This document shows positions 7,522 to 16,166 of a stretch of 64,000 nucleotides of DNA, piece after piece. Location: the NCBI RefSeq assembly GCF_038967635.1, contig NZ_CP152413.1:3968001-4032000 (forward strand), given 5' to 3'. Origin of the DNA: Bradyrhizobium sp. B124. Lineage in GTDB: Bacteria; Pseudomonadota; Alphaproteobacteria; Rhizobiales; Xanthobacteraceae. Position 1 is the stretch's first letter; each line of letters begins with the position of its first letter. The notes beneath the pieces are model-generated. The model was not told where the DNA came from, searched no databases, and worked only from the letters and a program-made list of their open reading frames with translations. The translations under genes were made by a program, and so were the position numbers.

Positions 7522-9027
7522 GTGACGATAGCTGAAACGACGATAGGCAACGCCTGCCCGTCCGCGGACGGCAACGCAGGGATCGAGGAATTTCCGAACC
7601 TGATCGCCGGCGAGCGGATCGCAAGCGCGTCCGGCAGACTGTTCGTGAACATCAATCCCGCCGACACCAGCGACCTGGTCGGACGCTTCCAGGAATCGAC
7701 CGCCGCCGATGCGCAAGCGGCCGTCAATGCCGCGGCCGCCGCGTTCGAAGGCTGGCGGCGGACGCCGATCTCCAAACGCGCCGCGATCCTGAACCGGGCC
7801 GCCGATCATCTCGAGGCCCGCGCCGATCACATCGCGCGAGAGATGACGCGGGAAATGGGCAAGTCGCTCGGCCTCGCCCGCGACGAGGTGCTGCGCTCGG
7901 CCCAGACCCTGCGGTTCTATGCCGTCGAGGGACAGTCGCTTACCGGCGAGGTGTTTCCGAACGACGATTCGGACATGACGGTCTATACGTTGCGCGAGCC
8001 GCTCGGCGTCGTGTCGGTGATCACACCCTGGAATTTTCCGATTTCCATCCCTGCGCGCAAGATCGCGCCGGCCCTCATTACCGGCAATACGGTGGTGTTC
8101 AAACCATCATCCGATGCACCGCTCAGCGGCTATCGCCTGGCGGAGGCGCTGATTGCGGCAGGCCTGCCGAACGGCGCGCTCAACTTCATCACCGGCAAGG
8201 CCGGCGAGATCGGGCCTAGCATCACCGAGCCGCCGGTCGTTCGGGCGATTTCCTTCACCGGGTCGACCTCCGCCGGCGAACAGATTTGTCGCGCGGTCAG
8301 CTTCACGACCCGCACGCAGATGGAGCTCGGCGGCAAGAACCCGCTGATCGTCATGGACGACGCCGACCTCGATCTGGCGGTCGATCTGACCGTCAAAGGC
8401 GGCCTGTCGCTGGCCGGCCAGGCCTGTACCGGCACCAGCCGGGTCCTGGTCATGAAGCAGGTACGGACCGAGTTCACCGCACGACTGCTCGCCAAGGTGA
8501 AGGCGATCAAGATCGGCAGCGGCCTCACCAGCGGGATGGAGATGGGGCCGCTCGCCACAGCCAGGCAGCTCGAAACCGTGCTGCGCTACGTCGCAATCGG
8601 GAAGAAGGAAGCGACGCACCTCTATGGCGGCGACCGGCTCACCGGTGCCGCCTATGACGGCGGCTACTTCGTCTCACCCGCGATCTTCACCGATGTGACC
8701 CAGGACATGACGATCGCACGCGAGGAAATCTTCGGCCCGGTCATCGCGATCATCGAGGTCGACAGCTATACTGACGCGATCGCCAAGGCCAATGCCAGCG
8801 AATACGGCCTGTCGGCCGCGATCGTGACGCGCAACCCGCGCGCGATGCACGATTTCGCCAATGACATCCAGTCCGGAACGGTGAAGATCAACCGCACCAC
8901 CACGGGCAATTTGATCAACGCGCCGTTCGGCGGATTGAAACGGTCGAGCACCTCGACCTTCCGCGAGTCCGGCCGCACCGGCCTCGAATTCTACACCCAG
9001 ATCAAGACGGTCTACCGCGGCACCTGA
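7522..9027 (+). CDS. NAD(P)+-dependent aldehyde dehydrogenase
   Basis: 501 residues. It carries the full catalytic set: N171 (ITPWNFP), E269 (MELGGKNP) and C302 (GQACTGTSR), plus the nucleotide-binding FTGSTSAG segment. The start is GTG at 7522 behind AGGAG. It oxidises an aldehyde to the acid. Overall it resembles the succinate/2-oxoglutarate-semialdehyde dehydrogenase branch, but its substrate is not evident. Its place between the permease and the GlcG-like gene suggests it acts on a product of the neighbouring oxygenase or GMC alcohol oxidase. It is only distantly similar to the second aldehyde dehydrogenase at 42642-44090. Confidence 0.9.
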   Translation: MTIAETTIGNACPSADGNAGIEEFPNLIAGERIASASGRLFVNINPADTSDLVGRFQESTAADAQAAVNAAAAAFEGWRRTPISKRAAILNRAADHLEARADHIAREMTREMGKSLGLARDEVLRSAQTLRFYAVEGQSLTGEVFPNDDSDMTVYTLREPLGVVSVITPWNFPISIPARKIAPALITGNTVVFKPSSDAPLSGYRLAEALIAAGLPNGALNFITGKAGEIGPSITEPPVVRAISFTGSTSAGEQICRAVSFTTRTQMELGGKNPLIVMDDADLDLAVDLTVKGGLSLAGQACTGTSRVLVMKQVRTEFTARLLAKVKAIKIGSGLTSGMEMGPLATARQLETVLRYVAIGKKEATHLYGGDRLTGAAYDGGYFVSPAIFTDVTQDMTIAREEIFGPVIAIIEVDSYTDAIAKANASEYGLSAAIVTRNPRAMHDFANDIQSGTVKINRTTTGNLINAPFGGLKRSSTSTFRESGRTGLEFYTQIKTVYRGT

Positions 9028-9066
9028 GCCGCGGTCGACCGCCCACCCCAATCCTGGACCAGAGCG

Positions 9067-9540
9067 ATGAGACAGTCTTTCAAACTCGAACTTGCCGAAG
9101 CCCGCCACATGATCGCGGCCGCGATCCGCAAATCCGCCGAGATCGGCGTTGCGGAGACGGTCTGCGTGACCGACGACGGCGGCTATCCGCTGGCGCTGGA
9201 GCGGATGGATGGCGCGCGGATCACCGGCCCGCAGATTGCCTGGAACAAGGCGTTCACGGCGGCCGGGCACAAGCGCTCCACCCATCTGTTCAACCAGCCA
9301 CCGAACGGACCTGCCCTGCCCGGCAACGAGGCCTTCGGCATCCAGTGGAGTTTTGACGGAAAATTCGCCGTGTTCGTCGGCGGCTTTCCGATCGTGGTCG
9401 ACGACGCGGTTGTCGGCGGCATCGGGTTGAGCGGCGGCAACGGCGAGCAGGATACCCAATGCGGCGTCGCAGCCCTGCAGGCCTTGCAGGAGTTGCTGCG
9501 CGGCCATCGTGTGCTGGTCGCAGCCGACATCAAGAAGTGA
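9067..9540 (+). CDS. GlcG/HbpS-family protein
   Basis: 157 residues with the family pattern LELAEARHMIAAA at the N-terminus, the DDGGYPLALERMDGA turn, AWNKAFTAAGHKRST, and the C-terminal GGFPIVVDDAVVGGIGLSGG ending in a short helix. Family members bind heme or small ligands or accompany glycolate-type oxidations; the molecular role is poorly defined. It follows the aldehyde dehydrogenase by 39 bases in the same operon. The 3' end overlaps the convergent hydroxylase gene by 11 bases. Confidence 0.82.
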   Translation: MRQSFKLELAEARHMIAAAIRKSAEIGVAETVCVTDDGGYPLALERMDGARITGPQIAWNKAFTAAGHKRSTHLFNQPPNGPALPGNEAFGIQWSFDGKFAVFVGGFPIVVDDAVVGGIGLSGGNGEQDTQCGVAALQALQELLRGHRVLVAADIKK

Positions 9541-11161
9541 CTGGTGTCGCCGGGAACGGCTGATGTCTCGCACCGAGACCTTCGAGCAGTTGCCCGACGA
9601 GCATATTGAGCTCGTCGGCGCTGCGTGCGGCTCCGAAGACGTAACGGTCGGGCCGCACGATGACCGCGGTGGCGCCATGTTGCCGCATCCAGTCGGCGAA
9701 CAGCCCGTCGCGCTCGACCACGTTCAGAATGCCGTTGGCATCGCCGCCTTCACCTGACGTGGCGATGACGACACGTTCGCCGTCGAGATGCTGCCAGGCG
9801 GCACAAGACGCGTCCGACAGCCACGCCATCGGCTCCGCGGCCGCCGTCGCGATCGCGAACTCCGGCCTCAGCAAATCGTCGAGCCGGCACGTCCGTCCAT
9901 CCGGCGCACGCACATGCGGCTGCACGAACAGCCGCCCGGCCAGAACGGCATCGCGCGCGATCAGACCGGAGACGAGATCCGGGATGAATTTCTGCCTGAT
10001 GGTTTCGGCCTTGCCGGCCTTCAGGTCGGCGCGCAGCCGCACGTCACGTTCGGCGGCCGCTACAGGATCGAGTTCGCCGATGATCTTGCCGAACTCCTTG
10101 GCGCTGGCCACGACGGCGCGGACATGCGGCTTGCGCTCGATCTCGTAAGCGTCGAGCAGCGCCTCGTGGGCGTCGCCACGGAGAACCAGCCTCAGCTTCC
10201 AGGCCAGGTTAACGGCATCGCGGATGCCGGCGCACAGCCCCTGGCCGAGGAACGGCGGCGTCTGGTGCACGGCATCGCCCATCAGGAGCACGCGGCGGTC
10301 GCGCCAGCGCTGCCCAAGCAGCGCGTGGAAGCGATAGACCGCCGAGCGCCAGATCGTGAGGTCGGAAATGTCGGTGAAGCCCTTCAGCAGCGTCACGACG
10401 TTGTCGGGTGCGCCGAACGCCTCGGGATCCTCGCCCGGCAGCAGCTTGATCTCCCAGCGCCGCAGATTGCGCGGCCCCGGCACGAAGGTGCCGGGACGCG
10501 ACGGCCAGCAATACTGAAAACTCCTGGCCGGCCGCTTGGCGGGATCGCTGGTCAGCGTGTCCACCACCATCCACCATTCGTCGAAGGCGAGGTCGTCGAG
10601 ACCAATGCCGAGCTGCTTGCGCACGAAGCTGTTGGCGCCGTCGCAGCCGACCAGATAACGCGCGCGGATCAGGAACTCCTCGCCTCCCTCGCGCTGCGCG
10701 GTCAACGTCACTGTACTGTCGTCCTGCTCCAGCGCCACGCCGGCGGCCGCAAGGAAAACGTCGACATGCGGATATCCAGCGAGCTTCTCGCGCAGCGCCT
10801 GCTCGACATCAGGCTGCACGAAAGTCACGTTCGGAATCCAGCCGAGCGGATATGGCGGCGGCATCGGGTCGAAGATCTTGATGATCTCGCCGTCGACGCC
10901 GAGATAATGCGAGCCGTTATGCGGGGCGATCGCCTGCTCCATGAAATCGCCGAGCCCGATCGCCTGCAGCACGCGCAGCGCCTCGTGATCGAGCGTGATC
11001 GCGCGCGGCTTGTCGTAGATGTCGGCAGTGCGCTCGACGACCGCGACGCTCAGGCCGGCTTTCGCGAGCAGATTGGCGAAGATGGCGCCGACCGGTCCGA
11101 GGCCGACGATGGCCGCGTCATACAAGGGATCATGCCCGGGGTTCTCGAGAGACATCGACAT
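9530..11161 (-). CDS. FAD-dependent aromatic hydroxylase, MhpA/PheA-like
   Basis: 543 residues. The N-terminal dinucleotide fold AAIVGLGPVGAIFANLLAKAG lies at about 16-36, the central DG-type motif around YLVGCDGANSFVRKQLG, and the second FAD motif GDAVHQTPPFLGQGLCAGIRD at about 285-306. These features place it in class A flavoprotein monooxygenases that hydroxylate phenolic acids with NAD(P)H and O2. It is encoded directly after the extradiol dioxygenase: its ATG at 11161 follows that gene's stop with one intervening base. A hydroxylate-then-cleave pair acting on a phenylpropionate-like or other phenolic acid is likely, but the exact substrate is open. Confidence 0.85.
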   Translation of the reverse strand: MSMSLENPGHDPLYDAAIVGLGPVGAIFANLLAKAGLSVAVVERTADIYDKPRAITLDHEALRVLQAIGLGDFMEQAIAPHNGSHYLGVDGEIIKIFDPMPPPYPLGWIPNVTFVQPDVEQALREKLAGYPHVDVFLAAAGVALEQDDSTVTLTAQREGGEEFLIRARYLVGCDGANSFVRKQLGIGLDDLAFDEWWMVVDTLTSDPAKRPARSFQYCWPSRPGTFVPGPRNLRRWEIKLLPGEDPEAFGAPDNVVTLLKGFTDISDLTIWRSAVYRFHALLGQRWRDRRVLLMGDAVHQTPPFLGQGLCAGIRDAVNLAWKLRLVLRGDAHEALLDAYEIERKPHVRAVVASAKEFGKIIGELDPVAAAERDVRLRADLKAGKAETIRQKFIPDLVSGLIARDAVLAGRLFVQPHVRAPDGRTCRLDDLLRPEFAIATAAAEPMAWLSDASCAAWQHLDGERVVIATSGEGGDANGILNVVERDGLFADWMRQHGATAVIVRPDRYVFGAARSADELNMLVGQLLEGLGARHQPFPATPVTS

Positions 11162-11162
11162 G

Positions 11163-12158
11163 CTATTTCGCGAGGTAACTCTCGAGCGTCAACGGCTTCG
11201 GCTTCACCTGCGGCTCGCGGATCGCGACACTTTCGAACGGCGTCGCCTCCTCGAACCAAGCCTGTCGCGCCGGCAGCCCCCATGGAAACGAGATCTTGGT
11301 GTCTGACGGATCCCAGCCGATCGGCTCGTTCTCGATGTCCATGATCTGGTAGTGCGTGTTGAACAGCTCGACGCGGTGCCCGTCGGGATCGCGCATGTAG
11401 ACATACATCGCGTGCCCCGGCCCGTGCCGCCCGGGTCCGCGTTCGACCGCCGCGCCATGGCCGAGCTCGCCGGCGAGATCGCAGGCGTTCAGCAGGTGAT
11501 GGACCTCGGGCGCGAGGAACGCGAAATGATGCAGCCGCGGCCCCGCACCGTTGAAGAACACGATGTCGTGCGGATTGCCCTTGCGCTGCAGGAACACGCC
11601 GCGCAGATCGAACGTGCCGGCGGGCGCGATATACTCGCTGAGCCGAAAGCCGGCCGCGGTATAGAACTCGCACGCCTTGCGCACCTCCGGCGTCAGCACC
11701 TGGTAATGATCGAGCCGTAGCGCCGAGCCGCCGGCATGGCGGGTGAATTTGGTGATCATGCGCGGCTCGACCGGCATGGTCGCGCAGAACTCCAGCGGCG
11801 TGCCGGCCGGATCGGTCGCCTGCAGCGTGCGGCCCTGGTGCGGCACCTCGGCCCAGGCGGTCTCGCAGCCATGCGCTTCGAAGAAGGCCTTGAGCCGGTC
11901 GAGGTCATCATCCCTAAACACCCGCAGGCCGAGCCGCGCGCAGACGGCGCGTTCGCCCTTGTGCAACACAAGGCTGTGATGACAGGCCTCCTCGACGCCG
12001 CGGAAATAGAGCGCATCGCCCTCCTCCGCGGTCAGGATCAGCCCGATCACGTTTTCGTAGAACTGCCGGCTTGCCGCGAGATCACAGACGGTCAGGACGA
12101 CGTGGCTGGCCCGCGTGATCCGAAACCCGGGATCGTGGTTCGTGGTCGGGAACCTCAT
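11163..12158 (-). CDS. Type I extradiol (catechol-type) dioxygenase, VOC fold
   Basis: 331 residues in two vicinal-oxygen-chelate modules. The C-terminal module holds the iron ligands: H151 (LDHYQVLTP), H210 or H211 (LHHFAFLAPE) and E264 (HRVELFNTHY). The N-terminal module (about 12-130) is degenerate, as usual. The family opens catecholic rings next to the diol using Fe(II) and O2. The ATG at 12158 follows AGAAGG. It is translationally linked to the hydroxylase at 9530-11161, which would supply the catechol. Resemblance is closest to homoprotocatechuate/biphenyl-diol type enzymes; the ring-cleavage hydrolase or dehydrogenase is not adjacent. Confidence 0.85.
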   Translation of the reverse strand: MRFPTTNHDPGFRITRASHVVLTVCDLAASRQFYENVIGLILTAEEGDALYFRGVEEACHHSLVLHKGERAVCARLGLRVFRDDDLDRLKAFFEAHGCETAWAEVPHQGRTLQATDPAGTPLEFCATMPVEPRMITKFTRHAGGSALRLDHYQVLTPEVRKACEFYTAAGFRLSEYIAPAGTFDLRGVFLQRKGNPHDIVFFNGAGPRLHHFAFLAPEVHHLLNACDLAGELGHGAAVERGPGRHGPGHAMYVYMRDPDGHRVELFNTHYQIMDIENEPIGWDPSDTKISFPWGLPARQAWFEEATPFESVAIREPQVKPKPLTLESYLAK

Positions 12159-12423
12159 GCGCACCTTCTGGTTTTGCCGGTCGCGGGAACCCAACTCATT
12201 GCGAAAAACCGGCAAGCGATCAAGCCGCGTGGGATTGGGCAATCTCTGCCGATCCGTGACGTCACATCACGCATTTGTATCGATTTGTTAGCAATGCCTC
12301 CCGGTGAAACCGAAGCGGGCGCCCGCGGTGGCACGGTCCGTTCCAATAGTTCATAGTTTGTCAAAGGTTTGCAGAGAATTCTTCGGCACCGCGATGGCCA
12401 GACCATGCAGGCAACGTAGTGAG

Positions 12424-14385
12424 ATGCGTATCGATCTCAGATCATATTTCGCGGCCTTGTTCGCGGGTGACCTCGCGGCCTTCGGCGCACCACCGACGGA
12501 TGAAGCGCTCGCCGGCCACATCCGCGCCGAGCAGGTTTCGCTCGTGCTCGGCTATTCCTTCGGCATCATGCTGGCCAACGCCTGCAACGCGCTGGTGCTC
12601 GCGGCTGCGCTGTGGCAATCGCCGGATTGGGCCTTCGCGCTGGTGTGGGCCGCTGCGGTGAGCAGCGCGGCGCTGTTCTTCGGCATGCAGGTGCGCGCAT
12701 CGCGCCGCATCGCCAAGCCGCAATTCGTGTCGCGCCGGACCATGTACCGGCTGGTGCGCAATGCGCTGGCGCTGGGCGCGGCCTGGGGCGTCGTCCCCGT
12801 CGCCTTCTTCGCGAACGCATCGAGCGGCGCCCAATTGGTGATCACCTGTCTTTGCGCCGGCATGCTGGCCGGCGGCGCCTTCGCCTTCTCCACGATCCCG
12901 ATCGCCGCGATTGCCTTCACCGGGCCGATCTTCGTCGGCACCGCGATCTGCCTCGGCAGGGACGGCGACTTCATTTATCTGCTGATGGTCGTGCTCGTCC
13001 TGGTCTACGGCTCCGTGCTGCTACGCGGCGTGTTCGTCAATGCGTTCGAGTTCAGGCGCCGCATCATCGCCCAGCACGACGCCGAGCGGACGGTGCGGCA
13101 GGATCCGCTGACGCATCTGCCGAACCGCGTCGCCTTCAACGAGGCGCTCAACGGCGCGCTGAGCCGGCTGGAGCGCTCGGGCGAGGAATTCGCGGTGCTG
13201 CTGCTCGATCTCGATCGCTTCAAGGAGATCAACGACAGGTTCGGCCATCCGGCGGGCGACGAACTCCTGGTGCAGCTTGCGGCAAGGTTGCAGCGCTGCA
13301 CGCGCGCGGCCGAACATGTCGCGCGGATCGGCGGCGACGAGTTCGCGCTGATCATGTCCAATTTGACGCGGCCCGAGGACGCGCTCGCGATCGCCGAGCG
13401 GTTCGTCGCGGCCTTCGCCGATCCGTTCCCGATCGACGGGTTCGAGATCACCAGCGCGATCAGCATCGGCATCGTGCTCGCGCCCCGGGACGGCAACACC
13501 TCCCACGATCTGCTCAAGCATGTCGACATCGCGCTCTACCGGGCGAAGAAATCCGGCCCCGGCACCATCTGCTTCTTCGAGGCCAACGACGACCAGTCGG
13601 CGCGCGACCGCCGCGCCCTGCAGCGCGACCTCGAACAGGCCATCGAGGCCGACCAGCTTTTTCTCGTCTACCAGCCGTTCCTCGACATCCGCGAAGGCCG
13701 CGTCACCGGCTTCGAGGCGCTGTTGCGCTGGCAGCATCCGACACGGGGTCTGATTCCGCCGAGCGTCTTCATTCCGATCGCCGAGGAGAGCGGACTGATC
13801 CACCAGCTCGGCGAGTGGGTGATCCGCCGCGCCTGCGCGATGCTGTCCCGCTGGCCTGATGACATCAGGATCGCGGTGAATTTCTCCGCGGTCCAGTTCC
13901 AGAACGTCGGCATCCTGCAGACCATCGTCGAGGCGCTTGCTGAGGCGAATGTCGCGCCGAACCGGCTGGAGATCGAGATCACCGAATCGATGCTGATCTC
14001 GAAATACGGATCGGCGCCGGCGATCCTGAACGGGCTGCTCGAGCTCGGCCTGACGGTCGCGCTCGACGATTTCGGCACCGGCTTCTCGTCGCTCACCTAT
14101 CTGCGCAAGCTGCCGTTCAGCCGCATCAAGATCGATCAATCCTTCATCCGGGACATGCTGACCCAGCCGGATTGCGCTGCGATCGTCAAATCGGTGATCG
14201 GCCTCGCGCAGGACCTGCAGATCGGCGTCGTGGCCGAAGGCGTCGAGACCGCCGATCAGCTCGAATATCTGCGCCAGACCAGCTGCGACGAGGTGCAGGG
14301 CTATTTGATCGGCCGGCCGATGTCGGGCAGCGATATCTCCGCGCTGCTCGATCACAATCCGCAGCACTCGGAGCACGCGGCGTAA
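12424..14385 (+). CDS. Membrane-bound GGDEF-EAL cyclic-di-GMP enzyme
   Basis: About 653 residues. Roughly five transmembrane helices fill residues 35-205, followed by a GGDEF domain with RIGGDEFALI and an upstream LLDLDRFKEINDRFGH block. An EAL domain then shows FEALLRWQHP, IEITESMLI, DDFGTGFSSL, KIDQSFI and VAEGVET, so both the cyclase and phosphodiesterase signatures look intact. It makes or breaks the second messenger c-di-GMP at the inner membrane in response to an unknown membrane signal. The start is uncertain: ATGs at 12304, 12394 and 12424 are all in frame and none has a strong ribosome-binding site. Confidence 0.9.
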   Translation: MRIDLRSYFAALFAGDLAAFGAPPTDEALAGHIRAEQVSLVLGYSFGIMLANACNALVLAAALWQSPDWAFALVWAAAVSSAALFFGMQVRASRRIAKPQFVSRRTMYRLVRNALALGAAWGVVPVAFFANASSGAQLVITCLCAGMLAGGAFAFSTIPIAAIAFTGPIFVGTAICLGRDGDFIYLLMVVLVLVYGSVLLRGVFVNAFEFRRRIIAQHDAERTVRQDPLTHLPNRVAFNEALNGALSRLERSGEEFAVLLLDLDRFKEINDRFGHPAGDELLVQLAARLQRCTRAAEHVARIGGDEFALIMSNLTRPEDALAIAERFVAAFADPFPIDGFEITSAISIGIVLAPRDGNTSHDLLKHVDIALYRAKKSGPGTICFFEANDDQSARDRRALQRDLEQAIEADQLFLVYQPFLDIREGRVTGFEALLRWQHPTRGLIPPSVFIPIAEESGLIHQLGEWVIRRACAMLSRWPDDIRIAVNFSAVQFQNVGILQTIVEALAEANVAPNRLEIEITESMLISKYGSAPAILNGLLELGLTVALDDFGTGFSSLTYLRKLPFSRIKIDQSFIRDMLTQPDCAAIVKSVIGLAQDLQIGVVAEGVETADQLEYLRQTSCDEVQGYLIGRPMSGSDISALLDHNPQHSEHAA

Positions 14386-14418
14386 CGCCGATCGGGCGCC
14401 GCGCACCGGTCCGGCACA

Positions 14419-15399
14419 TCAGAGCGCGTCGGCGCGATGCAGGGTGTCCACCGTGATGGTGCCGCGGGCACGCGAGACGCACGCGCAGATCTTGCGGCTC
14501 TCCTGCTTCTGGTGGTCGCTGAAGAAGACGTCGCGATGGTCGATTGCGCCGTCGACATCGACCACGTCAATCGCACAGACGCCGCATTCGCCGCGCCGGC
14601 AGTCACTTATCACCTCATGGCCGGCTTCGTTGAGCACGTCCAGCATCGAGCGGTCGCGCGGGATCACGAACTCGGTCTCCTCACCCCTGAGCCGCACGCG
14701 GAACGCCTCGGTCGGCAACAGCCCGCTCGATCCAAAGGTCTCGTAACGCAGATCGGTCAGCGGGCGGCCGGACGCCTCCCACGCACGCCGCGCCGCATCC
14801 AGCATCCGCATCGGGCCGCAAAACAACGTCATCGTATCCTGCGGCAAGCCCGCGAAGACGCTGTCGAGGTCGAGCCGCCTGCCCTCGTCGCCGGCATGGA
14901 CGATGAGGCGGTCGCCGAGCAGACGCTCGAGCATATCGAGATAGGCCGCATCGCCGCGCGTGCGCACGGCATAGTGCAATGTCACGCCGGCATCGCGGCG
15001 GACCAGCACCTCGGCCGCACCGACGATCGGCGTAATGCCGATGCCGCCGGCGACCAGGCAGAAATGCCGCCGTGTCCAGTCGAGCTGTACCAGCGAGGTC
15101 GGCAGCGTGATGGTGAGCCGCGCCCCCGGCGCGAGTGACCACATATAGCGCGAGCCGCCGCGGGAATCCGGCGCGTGCCGCACCGCGATCCGGAACCCTT
15201 GCGGATCGACCTCGCCGACCAGCGAATAGGACCGGGTCTGCGGCTGGCCGTCGATGGTGACGCCGACATCGATGTGGCTGCCGACGGGATAGGGCGCGCC
15301 GGTGAAATCGTCCGGCCGCAGCAGGAATTCGCGGATGCCGGGCGTGAGATCGCGCGTCGCCAGCAGCGTGGCCGACGTCCAGGTTTCAATGAATCGCAT
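14419..15399 (-). CDS. Phthalate-dioxygenase-reductase/VanB-type FMN-2Fe-2S reductase
   Basis: 326 residues: flavin domain with RSYSLVGE (about 57-64), NAD(P)H-binding domain with AGGIGITPIVG, and a C-terminal ferredoxin domain with cluster cysteines in CRRGECGVCAID plus a later Cys in KICACVSRA. It passes electrons from NAD(P)H to the Rieske oxygenase encoded two genes upstream (16167-17216). The ATG at 15399 has CGGAG seven bases before it and lies 12 bases after the GntR gene. It ends convergently with the GGDEF-EAL gene. Confidence 0.9.
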   Translation of the reverse strand: MRFIETWTSATLLATRDLTPGIREFLLRPDDFTGAPYPVGSHIDVGVTIDGQPQTRSYSLVGEVDPQGFRIAVRHAPDSRGGSRYMWSLAPGARLTITLPTSLVQLDWTRRHFCLVAGGIGITPIVGAAEVLVRRDAGVTLHYAVRTRGDAAYLDMLERLLGDRLIVHAGDEGRRLDLDSVFAGLPQDTMTLFCGPMRMLDAARRAWEASGRPLTDLRYETFGSSGLLPTEAFRVRLRGEETEFVIPRDRSMLDVLNEAGHEVISDCRRGECGVCAIDVVDVDGAIDHRDVFFSDHQKQESRKICACVSRARGTITVDTLHRADAL

Positions 15400-15411
15400 C
15401 GCGCGCTCCGT

Positions 15412-16158
15412 TCAGCCGGCCGTGACCAGCGCCAGCGCCGGCAGCAGATCGAGGTGGGTGCGGTTACGCAGCGCCAGCCGCAGATTGCGTGCCGCAAGCC
15501 GGGCATGCTCGCGCATGATCGCTTCGGCCCGCGCGCCCTCGCGGTTCTCGATCGCGTCGACCACGACGCGATGGTGGTCCTGCGCGATCAGCAGGATCTG
15601 GCGCGCCTCGGGCAACGCCGATTGCGCCATCACGAAGCCGCTCGGCGAGGCGAACGGCAGCGCCGAGGCGCGGTCGATCTGCCGGATCAGCGGCGGACTG
15701 CGCGACAGCTCGGTGAGCAGCGCGTGGAAGCGCGCATTGAGCGCGACATAGGACGAAAATACTTCGACCGAGATCGGGTCCTGCCGCACCAGGCCGTCGA
15801 TCTCGTTGAGGCATTCCTTCAGCGGCTCGAGATCGCGCGACGAGACGCCGCGCTCGGCGGCAAAGCGCGCGGCAAGCCCCTCCAGCGTGCCGCGCAGCTC
15901 GATCGAATCGAGGATGTCGCGCTCGGAAAATGCCTTGACCATGAACCCGCCGGACGGGATCGCCTCCAGCAGGCCCTCCTCCTCCAGCCGGACCAGCGCC
16001 ATCCGCACCGGCGTGCGCGACACCCCGGTGATCTCGACCGCCTGCAGCTCCGAGATGCGCTCGCCTGGCCGCAGGCGGCCCGAGAGAACCAGGTCACGCA
16101 GCGCGAGCTGCGCCCGCACGGTGTGCGATACTGAGCGATCGGCTTCGCGTTCCGCCAT
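15412..16158 (-). CDS. GntR-family regulator, FCD type, inside the Rieske operon
   Basis: 248 residues. The winged-helix DNA-binding domain is at about 10-75 (LQAVEITGVSRTPVRMALVR) and an FCD effector domain follows (ELRGTLEGLAARFA, NARFHALLTELS, HHRVVVDAIENRE). It starts 8 bases after the Rieske gene stop and is followed after 12 bases by the reductase gene, so it is embedded in the operon it presumably autoregulates. The palindromes at 17249-17262 and 17279-17291, over the predicted promoter, are its likely operators. Confidence 0.87.
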   Translation of the reverse strand: MAEREADRSVSHTVRAQLALRDLVLSGRLRPGERISELQAVEITGVSRTPVRMALVRLEEEGLLEAIPSGGFMVKAFSERDILDSIELRGTLEGLAARFAAERGVSSRDLEPLKECLNEIDGLVRQDPISVEVFSSYVALNARFHALLTELSRSPPLIRQIDRASALPFASPSGFVMAQSALPEARQILLIAQDHHRVVVDAIENREGARAEAIMREHARLAARNLRLALRNRTHLDLLPALALVTAG

Positions 16159-16166
16159 GGCCCGGC

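Noticed and set aside
12612..13859. Plus-strand 415-codon frame overlapping the GGDEF-EAL gene
   Set aside because: Arginine-rich out-of-frame shadow of a gene with intact GGDEF and EAL motifs.
14379..14391. Hairpin CGGCG-TAA-CGCCG as a terminator after the GGDEF-EAL gene
   Set aside because: The stem is only five bases, includes the stop codon as loop and has no T tract.
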